DNA from: Paramicrobacterium chengjingii
GTDB taxonomy: Bacteria; Actinomycetota; Actinomycetes; Actinomycetales; Microbacteriaceae
Length of the DNA: 64,000 bases
Reading direction: 5' to 3'
Assembly (NCBI RefSeq): GCF_011751765.2
Contig: NZ_CP061169.1
Coordinates: 124,001 to 188,000 of the forward strand
The position numbers were made by a program, and so were the translations under genes. The notes under the pieces are model-generated. The model was not told the DNA's origin and made no database searches. It saw nothing but the letters and a program-made list of their open reading frames with translations. Position 1 is the first letter of the stretch. Each line of letters begins with the position of its first letter. Below, piece by piece: positions 42,411 through 50,080 of the stretch.

Positions 42411-43603
42411 GTCAGGGACTCCTGTGTGAGGGCTTCGGGGTTCGGCACGGTGACGGCGAGCGTCACGCCGTCACCGCCAGCATCCGAAAGAGATAAGGTT
42501 CCGCCGACCAGCGCAACGCGTTCGCGCATGCCAGGCAGCCCGAAGCCGCGCTCGTCGTCGATCGTGGCCCCACCGAGTCCTCGGCCGTCGTCTGTGATCG
42601 TCAGCCGGATCTCCTGATCAACACGCTGCAACGCCATGGCAACATGGCCGGCACGCGCGTGCTTGCGCACATTCGCAAGCCCCTCCTGCACGCAGCGCAG
42701 CAGCATCACTTCGAGTTCGCGTGGCAGCTGCTGTGACAGTTCGACCGTCGTCGAGATCTGCACACCGGACTCGCGGGCGAAGCGCGTTCCCAGCCGTGTG
42801 AGGCTGGCTTCGAAAGGGGCGGATGCCGTCGCTGCGACCGTGGCGTTTGCGGCGACGAGACCGCGCGCGTCGCTCAGAGCATCGCGCGCGGTCTCTTCGA
42901 CGACGGCGATCGTCTGCGCGGGATTCGATTCGCGCGAGGCACGCTGCGCGAGCATGACGATGCTCGTGAGGCTCTGCGCGATGGTGTCGTGAATGTCCCG
43001 GGCGATGCGCTCGCGTTCGCCGGCAGCTCCGGACTCGCGATGAGCTGCCTCAAGCTCGCTCTGAGCCTCGGTCAGTTCTTCGAGCAGCCGGGCGCGCTCG
43101 GATCCCCAGTTGGCGATGCCAGAAATCCAGAGTCCGAGCGCGATGCTGAACGCCGTTGAAATTCCTGCTATCGCGAAGGCGGTGATATTGCCCGACGTGG
43201 TCCAGCCCTGATTGAAGGCGAACGCCGTTCCGAGAGCGCTGGTCGCCACGACGTTCATCAAGACGGCTTGGCGGGTGCCAGACGATGACAACCAAATCAG
43301 CGGAAGAACGATGACCATCGTGTTCATCATGTCGGCGCTGAGCGACACGGTTGCAGCGGCGAGCGCGATCATTGCCATTTGGCCGATCATCGAATAAATA
43401 GCGGGAGTGTCGTGCTGGTCGAGCCCGATCTGCACGGGGACGAACCGTCGCAGCACTGCGCCGTACAGCGCGCCGAGGCTGAGCAGAAGGGCGACCAGAG
43501 CCCAGCGCTCGACGACGCTGTACTCAGAGTTCATCGCCGAGATGGCGCTGAGCACGATAATCACGAGCCCGACGGCGATGTCCCACCAGTGACGTGTGTT
43601 CAC
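42407..43603 (-). CDS. Sensor histidine kinase (HisKA_3 / DesK-like)
   Basis: A 398-residue membrane sensor. Five or six membrane helices fill residues about 8-160, with no large outer domain, so it probably senses membrane state or transporter activity. A coiled-coil linker (about 170-192) leads to the HisKA_3 phosphoacceptor H205 in ERIARDIHDTIAQSL. The ATPase domain has ITDDGRGLGG and GFGLPGMRERVALVGGTLS. The start is GTG at 43603 with a weak site. It lies 31 bases after the ABC-2 permease and overlaps the response regulator. Confidence 0.92.
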   Translation of the reverse strand: MNTRHWWDIAVGLVIIVLSAISAMNSEYSVVERWALVALLLSLGALYGAVLRRFVPVQIGLDQHDTPAIYSMIGQMAMIALAAATVSLSADMMNTMVIVLPLIWLSSSGTRQAVLMNVVATSALGTAFAFNQGWTTSGNITAFAIAGISTAFSIALGLWISGIANWGSERARLLEELTEAQSELEAAHRESGAAGERERIARDIHDTIAQSLTSIVMLAQRASRESNPAQTIAVVEETARDALSDARGLVAANATVAATASAPFEASLTRLGTRFARESGVQISTTVELSQQLPRELEVMLLRCVQEGLANVRKHARAGHVAMALQRVDQEIRLTITDDGRGLGGATIDDERGFGLPGMRERVALVGGTLSLSDAGGDGVTLAVTVPNPEALTQESLT

Positions 43604-43634
43604 TGTTCTAGGCTCTCACGCGCTCCACACTGGA

Positions 43635-44483
43635 TCAGCGATCCCTGTGAATCCAGCGGAAAGTCAGACGTGCGAGCACGAGGGCGATGACGATCCACAC
43701 GGCGAGCATGAGGGCGACGATGCCGAGGTCCCAACTGCCGCTAGGCTCCTGAGCGGCCCAGGCGTCGGGAAGGAACGCCGCACGCAGCCCCTGTGCCATC
43801 CAGCGAACGGGGAAGACTCCGGATGCGCTCTGCAACCACTCGGGCAGGGCAGAGAACTGCAGGTAAACTCCCGAGACGAACTGCAGAACGAGCACGATCG
43901 GAATGACGACTGCCGCAGCCGTCTTGCCCGAGCGTGGCACGGCCGAGAGAGCAATGCCGGCAAATGCGCACGCGGCGATGCCGAGAACATACACCCAGGC
44001 GATGATTCCCCACGCTTCTGCCGAGGTAGGCAGCTGCGCTCCGAACGCGAACACGGCGACCGCAACGAGGAGCCCGATCTGCAGAAGGCTCGTCACGATG
44101 ACCTGGCCGAGCTTGCCGACAAAGTACGAGACGGGCGACAGTGGCGACCCGCCAAGGCGCTTGAGCGTGCCGTCGCTCTTCTCAACCGCGATGTCGGTGG
44201 CGAGGTTCTGCACGCCAGAGAGCAGGATGGCACCGGCGATCATTCCCGGCAGATAGTACGTGGCCATTGTGAGTTCGCCCGGAAGGTCTTGGTCACTGAA
44301 GACGGTGGCGAAGAGCGAGTAGAGAAGGGTGGGGAAGAGAAATGTGAAGAACACTTGGTCGCCCGCACGAAAGTACATCTTGAGCTCGACCGGGATGCGT
44401 CGGATGCCGAGTCTGATCGTTCGCAGAGGCGAGAAACTCGGAATTACGCCGATGCGCGTCGAGGTGTTGGCTGACGTCGTCAT
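43635..44483 (-). CDS. ABC-2 type transporter permease
   Basis: A 282-residue permease with about six helices. LKMYFRAGDQVFFTFLFPTLLYSLFATVFSDQ at the start, EKSDGTLKRLGGSPLSPVSYFVGK at the gate helix and the final FPVRWMAQGLRAAFLP are diagnostic of ABC-2 permeases of drug or antimicrobial-peptide exporters. Its ATG overlaps the stop of the ATPase gene (44480-44483). It lies upstream of the two-component genes in the same transcript. Confidence 0.9.
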   Translation of the reverse strand: MTTSANTSTRIGVIPSFSPLRTIRLGIRRIPVELKMYFRAGDQVFFTFLFPTLLYSLFATVFSDQDLPGELTMATYYLPGMIAGAILLSGVQNLATDIAVEKSDGTLKRLGGSPLSPVSYFVGKLGQVIVTSLLQIGLLVAVAVFAFGAQLPTSAEAWGIIAWVYVLGIAACAFAGIALSAVPRSGKTAAAVVIPIVLVLQFVSGVYLQFSALPEWLQSASGVFPVRWMAQGLRAAFLPDAWAAQEPSGSWDLGIVALMLAVWIVIALVLARLTFRWIHRDR

Positions 44484-45397
44484 GCTGCTTCCTCCTGACG
44501 AGGGGCGGCGTCACGTGACGAATCGCCGCCGTCGATTTTGATGAGCTCGAGGTACACGTCCTCCAACGTCGGACGCACGATCTCGACGTCGCGTGGTTCT
44601 CCAGCTGCATCGGCGACGAGTGCGGCAACGGTGCGGCCCGGCTCGTGTGTGCGTTCTTCGTGGCGCTGACCCACGGCATCCGTCCACCTGACGAGGGGAA
44701 TGCGTGCTTCGCGCCCGCCGATCTCGTCGATCGCACCGATGTCGACGAGGCGTCCGCCGGCGATCACGGCAGCTCGGTCACCCAATTGGGCGGCCTCATC
44801 GAGGTAATGGGTGGTGAGCAGGATGCTGGTTCCCGACGACTTAAGCGAACGGATGAGCCCCCAGAACTGCCGCCGCGCTTCGGGGTCGAAACCCGTTGTC
44901 GGCTCGTCGAGGAAGAGCAGTTGCGGGTTGCCGATGATGCCGAGTGCAACGTCAACCCTGCGACGCTGGCCCCCCGAGAGCTTGTTGATGCGGGTCTTCT
45001 GCTTGTCGACCAGACCAACCGCCTCGATCACTTCGTCAACATCGCGTGGTGACGGGTAGTAGCCGGCAAACTCGATGAGCTGCTCACGCACGGTCACGTT
45101 TCCAGACTCGCCCGTTGACTGCAGCACGATGCCGAGCTGAGACTTCCACGGAAGCCGGCCATGTTCGGGATCGATGCCCAGCACGGCGACCTCACCTGAT
45201 GTGCGTCTCCGGTATCCCTCGAGAATCTCGATGGCCGTTGATTTGCCGGCGCCGTTTGGGCCGAGTAGGGCGAACGTCTCGCCGCGATGAATGTCGAAGC
45301 TCACGCCGTCAAGCGCTGTGAATGTGCCGTAGGTCTTTCGTAAATTGCGTACTTCGACAATGTTGGCCGTGCTGCCCAGGGTGTCTGTGGTTGCCAT
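44480..45397 (-). CDS. ABC transporter ATP-binding protein (ABC-2 exporter)
   Basis: A 305-residue ATPase. Walker A is GPNGAGKST, the signature is LSGGQRRRVD, Walker B is LLFLDEPTTGFD, and the switch is TTHYLDEAAQLGD. A C-terminal extension of about 80 residues follows. It is the DrrA/CcmA-like partner of the coupled permease. I chose the ATG at 45397, as the upstream in-frame sequence adds only unconserved residues. It opens a four-gene unit: ATPase, permease, histidine kinase, response regulator. Confidence 0.91.
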   Translation of the reverse strand: MATTDTLGSTANIVEVRNLRKTYGTFTALDGVSFDIHRGETFALLGPNGAGKSTAIEILEGYRRRTSGEVAVLGIDPEHGRLPWKSQLGIVLQSTGESGNVTVREQLIEFAGYYPSPRDVDEVIEAVGLVDKQKTRINKLSGGQRRRVDVALGIIGNPQLLFLDEPTTGFDPEARRQFWGLIRSLKSSGTSILLTTHYLDEAAQLGDRAAVIAGGRLVDIGAIDEIGGREARIPLVRWTDAVGQRHEERTHEPGRTVAALVADAAGEPRDVEIVRPTLEDVYLELIKIDGGDSSRDAAPRQEEAA

Positions 45398-45476
45398 GTT
45401 TCCAGCGTTGTCGCCGAGCTCGTCAGGCGACAGCATCCGCCTGGCTGATCTTGCATCCACCGATCGGTGGATGTCG

Positions 45477-45869
45477 TCAGTTGACGCGTCCGACGCCGGT
45501 CAGGAGCGTCGCGGTCAGGGTCGCAGCCGCGACAATCTGGTATCCCAGCCAGAGTTCGCCGCCGAATGGACTGCCCGCAGATGCAAGCAGCAGTGCGGCG
45601 ACGGTGACGAGAACCCACAGGCCGTCATACAGCGCAAGCGAGACGAGGAAGGTGCGGGTCGTTCGGCGGGAGGCGAGTCGAGCCTCTGATGCTCCGACAA
45701 GTGCAACGGTGATGCCAGCGAGGATGATGACCCAGGTGGCGACCCCCAGTGTAGAGGCGAGCGGGACGCACGCAATGAGATATGCGGCCCCGAGCGCCAG
45801 CTTGAAGATGCCGTCAGCGACGATGCCCGCTCGCACGACTCCCCGAGGCTGTGATGTGTGTTTGAGCAT
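45477..45869 (-). CDS. Small four-helix membrane protein
   Basis: A 130-residue protein with about four membrane helices (about 17-35, 43-61, 72-94 and 103-126) and short loops. No family is recognised. The ATG at 45869 has AAAGGAG with good spacing. It is divergent from a TetR regulator, with 43 bases of AT-rich operator-like sequence between them, so it is probably the regulated target. A role in stress or permeability is possible but not shown. Confidence 0.75.
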   Translation of the reverse strand: MLKHTSQPRGVVRAGIVADGIFKLALGAAYLIACVPLASTLGVATWVIILAGITVALVGASEARLASRRTTRTFLVSLALYDGLWVLVTVAALLLASAGSPFGGELWLGYQIVAAATLTATLLTGVGRVN

Positions 45870-45884
45870 CCCGGCTCCTTTTTG

Positions 45885-45906
45885 ATAATGAGATTATTAG
45901 TATAAT
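45885..45906. promoter_or_regulatory. Overlapping palindromes and consensus -10 for a leaderless TetR gene
   Basis: ATAAT (45885-45889), ATTAT (45893-45897) and ATAAT (45902-45906) form two overlapping palindromes with spacers of three and four bases. The last overlaps a perfect -10 hexamer TATAAT (45901-45906), six bases before the ATG at 45913, so the TetR transcript is very likely leaderless. On the other strand TATACT can serve the divergent gene. A TetR dimer bound here would cover both promoters. Confidence 0.65.
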
Positions 45907-45912
45907 GAAACT

Positions 45913-46524
45913 ATGCGAACATTGCGAGAAGAAGCGAAGAAGCGTAATCGGGAGGCGCTTATCGCAGCGGCTGGTGCACTCGTCGCTCGGGATGGCTCTG
46001 CCGTGCGTCTTGAGGACATCGTTGAGCGAGCTGGGCTAACAACGGGAGCCGTGTACTCGCTGTTCGGAAGCAAGAACGGTCTGCTCGTCGAGACCGTTGC
46101 CGACGCCCTCGCGCCCCATTACGACGGGATCGACGCGGCCGTCCCGCCCGATGCCGATCTGTCGGACGCCGTCGCCGAGATCGCCCGTCACATTCGTCGC
46201 ACATGTGACGACTCGAACGCGCGGAGTTCTCTCTTGTTCCAGATGACCATTCACGATGTCGCGCTGCGTGACGAGGGACTTGGGCGGCGACTTGCGGCAT
46301 CGGTCGCCGACCAGGAAGAACGTCTCGTCCGTCTGCTTTCCGGACGAGAGCTTTCGGGAAAGGGCGTGACCGACGAGGAAGCTCGTCGTCTCGTCCCTGC
46401 ACTGCGCGCTGTGCTGCTCGGGCTGAGTCAGGGCGTGGTGTTCGGCATCACACCGCAGGTGACGGAGGAGTACATGGCCTCAGCAGCATGTGCGCTCGTC
46501 ACACCAGACATTCTCGGCAGGTGA
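45913..46524 (+). CDS. TetR-family transcriptional regulator
   Basis: A 203-residue repressor. The N-terminal helix-turn-helix (about 11-57) contains ALIAAAGALVARDGSAVRLEDIVERAGLTTGAVYSLFGSKNGLL. The ligand domain is unspecific. The ATG at 45913 has no ribosome binding site but has a consensus -10 six bases away, which fits a leaderless message. It is divergent from the small membrane protein and likely binds the AT-rich repeats between them. Confidence 0.9.
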   Translation: MRTLREEAKKRNREALIAAAGALVARDGSAVRLEDIVERAGLTTGAVYSLFGSKNGLLVETVADALAPHYDGIDAAVPPDADLSDAVAEIARHIRRTCDDSNARSSLLFQMTIHDVALRDEGLGRRLAASVADQEERLVRLLSGRELSGKGVTDEEARRLVPALRAVLLGLSQGVVFGITPQVTEEYMASAACALVTPDILGR

Positions 46525-46573
46525 TTCAACACGTCGGTATGCTGAGCGGCACAGCCGACTGGAAGGAAGAGCA

Positions 46574-47284
46574 ATGGAGCATCAGCAGGGTGTCAGGCAG
46601 TGGGCACGCACCGTCGACCTGCCGGATCCGATCCGCTGGGGTGACCTCGAGTATCAGATTCTGGAGTTCCCTGTCAGTGAAGAAGAAGTCACAGAAGCCG
46701 AGGAGGCCCCGGGCGGCCCCGGCAGGTTGAACGTGGCGCTCGCCTATCTGCTGTGGGTCCCGTACCTCCTCGCCCCTGTTATCGGGCTTGTTTTGGTGAT
46801 CATCGCCCTTGGCATCGATTATGAGCCAGATCGCGACGATCTGATCGGCGTCGCGCAGTTCTTCTTCGTTGCCGGACTTATTCTCGTCGCTGTGCAGGGG
46901 ATGGTGTGGGCGAGCACTCGCGACCGGTCCTGGATGCAGATCGGAACGACCGTTCCCGTCGTCGTCGTCTCGCTCGTCGCATACCTGCTCGTGCGACCGC
47001 TCCCCGGTGCATCGTGGATGGCGCTGATCGCGCTCGCCGCGGCGGTTCTTGGCGTTGTCGTGCTTGCGCTCCTGTTTTTTGCGTCGAAGCCGACCGCGCC
47101 CGGGCCGCGTGTGAAATGGCGCACGCTGTCTGCTGAGCAGAAGGTTCAGTTGGGCAACCGTGCCATGGCGCTCGAAGAGCTGAAGAAGCGCGGCCTCATT
47201 ACCGACAAAGGGACCGATATATCGGGGCTCGTCGAGATGCCTGTCGGCTCGTGGCACCGAATGGACGAACGTCTGCGTCGCTGA
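46574..47284 (+). CDS. Four-helix membrane protein of unknown function
   Basis: A 236-residue protein. An acidic N-terminal part (about 1-48) precedes four membrane helices arranged as two pairs (about 52-76, 86-110, 117-137 and 142-164). The cytoplasmic C-terminal part, about 70 residues with WRTLSAEQKVQLGNRAMALEELKKRGLITDKG, is helical. No family is recognised. AAGGAAGAG precedes the ATG at 46574. It follows the TetR gene by 49 bases and could be read with it. It converges on the MATE gene with a three-base gap. Confidence 0.72.
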   Translation: MEHQQGVRQWARTVDLPDPIRWGDLEYQILEFPVSEEEVTEAEEAPGGPGRLNVALAYLLWVPYLLAPVIGLVLVIIALGIDYEPDRDDLIGVAQFFFVAGLILVAVQGMVWASTRDRSWMQIGTTVPVVVVSLVAYLLVRPLPGASWMALIALAAAVLGVVVLALLFFASKPTAPGPRVKWRTLSAEQKVQLGNRAMALEELKKRGLITDKGTDISGLVEMPVGSWHRMDERLRR

Positions 47285-47287
47285 GAG

Positions 47288-48601
47288 TCAGGCGCCCGTG
47301 CGCATCCACGCGGTCGAACGCGAACGGATACCGAGGGTGAGCGCACGCGCCGCGATATAGCCGAAGCTGAATGCCGCCGTCAACCACGCGAGCCCCGCCG
47401 TGCCTGTCGGTGATGCGAAATACACCCAGAGAGCGAGCGGCAGGTAGCAGAGCAGATTCAGGATGCCGGTGAGCGCGAGGTAACGCGCATCGCCCGCACC
47501 GATCAGCACACCGTCGAGAACGAAGACGAACCCGCCGAGCGGCACGCTCGCGCCGAGAATGATCATCGCGGGCGTCATCATATGCGCCAGCTCGGCATCG
47601 CCCGTGAACGCATAGCCCAGCACGCCGCTCAGGCCCGCGACGACCGCGCCGATGACGACGCCAGAGCCAAGCCCCCACACGAGGCAGCGCACGAGCACCG
47701 AGCGCACGTCGGCGACATTGCCGGCGCCGAGTCCCTTCCCAATGAGTGCCTGCGCGGCGATTGCGAGGGCGTCGAGCGCGAACGCCGTTGTGCCATAGAT
47801 CGTCATCATGATCTGAAAGCCCGCGAGCTCGCTCGTGCCGAGAGACGTGGCGACGAAGATCGAGAGCAGCATCGCCGCGCGCAGGCTTGCCGTGCGGATG
47901 AACAGCCAACCGCCCGACAACGCTGACCCACGCAATCCCGCGCGCGTCGGCCTGACCGTCGCGCGCGTACGGCGGGCATGCCTGAACACGACAGCGAGGT
48001 ACGCCGCCACCATTCCCCACTGCGCCACAACCGTGCCGATTGCAGACCCGGCGATGCCGAAGTCGAGAACGTACATGAATACGTAGTTGAGGCAGATGTT
48101 CGCACCGAAACCAGCTACCGCAACGATGAGCGGCGTCTTCGTGTCTTGCAGGCCGCGCAGCAGCCCGGTCGCTGCGTAGACGATGAGCATTGCCGGGATG
48201 CCGATCATCGAGATGCCCAGATAGATGCCCGCCTGCTCGGCAACGGCTGGTGTCGCACCGAACGGCGCGACCAGCGCCGGCGTCACGAACCAGCCGGCGA
48301 TGGCGAGCACGATGCCGAGACCAAGCGCAAGCCAGATGCCGTCGATGCCGACAGAGACTCCGCCGCGCTCGTCTCCCGCGCCAAGCAACCGCGCCACGGC
48401 GGGCGTTGTGGCATATGCGAGAAACACCATGAGCCCGATGATCGTCTGCAGCACGGCGCTCGCGATGCCGAGCCCCGCGAGCGGATCGATGCCGAGATGC
48501 CCGACCATCGCCGAATCGGCGAGCAGAAACATCGGTTCGGCTATCAGTGCGCCGAGGGCGGGTACCGCAAGACGCATGATCTCGCGGTCGATGGATTTCA
48601 C
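47288..48601 (-). CDS. MATE-family efflux transporter (DinF-like)
   Basis: A 437-residue 12-helix transporter. EIMRLAVPALGALIAEPMFLLADSAMVGHLGIDPLAGLGIAS at the start and the second-half repeat region LDALAIAAQALIGKGLGAG are typical of the DinF branch of MATE exporters, which use Na+ or H+ to expel cationic compounds. The start is GTG at 48601 with no clear ribosome binding site. It stands alone, and I see no SOS box near it despite the DinF name. Confidence 0.92.
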   Translation of the reverse strand: MKSIDREIMRLAVPALGALIAEPMFLLADSAMVGHLGIDPLAGLGIASAVLQTIIGLMVFLAYATTPAVARLLGAGDERGGVSVGIDGIWLALGLGIVLAIAGWFVTPALVAPFGATPAVAEQAGIYLGISMIGIPAMLIVYAATGLLRGLQDTKTPLIVAVAGFGANICLNYVFMYVLDFGIAGSAIGTVVAQWGMVAAYLAVVFRHARRTRATVRPTRAGLRGSALSGGWLFIRTASLRAAMLLSIFVATSLGTSELAGFQIMMTIYGTTAFALDALAIAAQALIGKGLGAGNVADVRSVLVRCLVWGLGSGVVIGAVVAGLSGVLGYAFTGDAELAHMMTPAMIILGASVPLGGFVFVLDGVLIGAGDARYLALTGILNLLCYLPLALWVYFASPTGTAGLAWLTAAFSFGYIAARALTLGIRSRSTAWMRTGA

Positions 48602-48764
48602 GCGTACGACTCTAACTGCGGAACATGGCCTGCGCGTATTGCGCTTCTCTGAGCCGGATGATGTGTGCCTTCAGGCGCCCTGCCTCCGCAGCGCCATCGA
48701 GTGTTCTCTTGGGCTCGTGAAACTGACGCTCGAGGTTCAGGATTCGGAGGCGTACCGTGAAGTT

Positions 48765-49589
48765 ATGACTGAGCTGACTGCTCGAGCGGTCGACGGCGTT
48801 CGCATCACGGCGCGCGACGAAGGCCGCGGACCGTCACTGTTGATCGTGCCGCCCGGTGGAACGGACGCGGCATCGTGGGATGCCGTCGCGCGGGAGCTCG
48901 ACGGGTTTCGGGCCGTTCGGCTGCAGAGGCGGATCTATGCGTCAGGCGCTCCGGTCGTGCTGCCACACCGAATGTCCACAGAGGCGAGCGATATCCAGGT
49001 GATCGCAACACAACTTGCACCCCCGATCATCGGCGTCGGGCATTCGTCAGGTGCCGTTGCACTTCTGGAATCCGCACGTCTTCACTCGGCGTCCTTTGCG
49101 GGGCTCATCCTCTATGAGCCGCCTCTGCCGACAACGGAACTTGTCGCTGGCGCAGCGGGTGTGAAGGCGCGGGCGCGCATTGATGCGGGAGACCCGGTCG
49201 AGGCGATGCGGATTCACCTGCGCGACATCGTCGGCATGCCAGCACCGATCGTCGATATGATCCTGACCGCCCCCGACGCGCGCGATCAATTCGTCAAACA
49301 CGCGGCCGCGCAAGTTGCAGACGATGAAGCAATCGATGCGCTCGGGCTTGGTATTGATCGCTATCGTTCGCTCACGATGCCCGTCGTCCTCATCGAGGGG
49401 TCAGAGAGCCCAGGACACGTGCGTGAACGATCGTCCGATCTCGCCAGCGTGCTGCCCATGGTTCTCAGGAAAGTGACGCTCGCGAACCAAGGGCACGTCG
49501 CACATTTGACGGCTCCAGGCATGCTCGGCTGTGTGATTCGTGAAGCGGCCCTTGAGATTCGCGGAAGCATGCGTGGGCGGGTGGGCTAG
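48765..49589 (+). CDS. Alpha/beta hydrolase
   Basis: A 274-residue hydrolase-fold protein. The oxyanion strand is LLIVPPGGTDAASWDAVAREL, the nucleophile elbow is GVGHSSGAVAL (Ser in GHSSG), and the C-terminal His is in NQGHVAHLTAP. The MTELTARAVDGVRITARDEGRGPSLLIV start is normal for the family. A GGAGG lies about 14 bases before the ATG at 48765, which is further than usual, so the start is moderately sure. The substrate is unknown. The weak MarR remnant follows 95 bases later. Confidence 0.85.
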   Translation: MTELTARAVDGVRITARDEGRGPSLLIVPPGGTDAASWDAVARELDGFRAVRLQRRIYASGAPVVLPHRMSTEASDIQVIATQLAPPIIGVGHSSGAVALLESARLHSASFAGLILYEPPLPTTELVAGAAGVKARARIDAGDPVEAMRIHLRDIVGMPAPIVDMILTAPDARDQFVKHAAAQVADDEAIDALGLGIDRYRSLTMPVVLIEGSESPGHVRERSSDLASVLPMVLRKVTLANQGHVAHLTAPGMLGCVIREAALEIRGSMRGRVG

Positions 49590-49684
49590 ACAGGAGTCAC
49601 TCTGCTCGTAGAACGCGCTCTCACTGAGCGTGTCCGCTCAAAGTACGTGCGCGATGCAGTGAGCATGCTCTCGCGCTGAGCGTC

Positions 49685-50008
49685 GTGGACGCCCACCCCG
49701 GAACGCTTAACAAACAGGCCGCGGCAGTGAGGCTCGGCCTCACCAAGGGCACGGTGAGCAGGCAGATCGAGAAGGCTGTCGATGCGGGATTGATGACGGC
49801 GACGGAGTCACCGCATTCCCGTCGAGAGAAAGTGCTTGCTCTGACTCCGGAGGGCTCGCAGGTCGTGCGGACGGGTGACTCGCTGCTCGATCAGACCCTC
49901 GTCGAGCAGATGCCTGACCTCTCGCGCGACGCACTGAGAACGACGATCGAGACGCTGAGTACGCTGAACGCTGCACTGGGAGGCAGCGCTCCTCCCGACC
50001 CTGTGTGA
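49685..50008 (+). CDS. MarR-family DNA-binding protein, probably truncated
   Basis: The 107-residue frame contains a complete winged helix: HPGTLNKQAAAVRLGLTKGTVSRQIEKAVDAGLMTATESPHSRREKVLALTPEGSQVV, followed by a dimerisation helix. The N-terminal helices that a MarR protein needs are missing: the only in-frame start is a GTG without a ribosome binding site, and the frame is closed at 49625. Upstream, in another frame, 49602-49679 reads LLVERALTERVRSKYVRDAVSMLSR before a stop, which looks like the missing N-terminal helix. A frameshift near 49660-49680 would explain both. It may be a pseudogene or a sequencing error. Confidence 0.5.
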   Translation: MDAHPGTLNKQAAAVRLGLTKGTVSRQIEKAVDAGLMTATESPHSRREKVLALTPEGSQVVRTGDSLLDQTLVEQMPDLSRDALRTTIETLSTLNAALGGSAPPDPV

Positions 50009-50080
50009 CCCAGGGGCATCCGTTCTGCCTTGTGCTGTGAACCCGGGCGGGTCATAGCATCGCTCGATTAGGCTGGGTGC

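Noticed and set aside
47288..48601. SOS control of the DinF-like MATE gene
   Set aside because: No sequence near the start at 48601 resembles the LexA consensus, and lexA is not adjacent.
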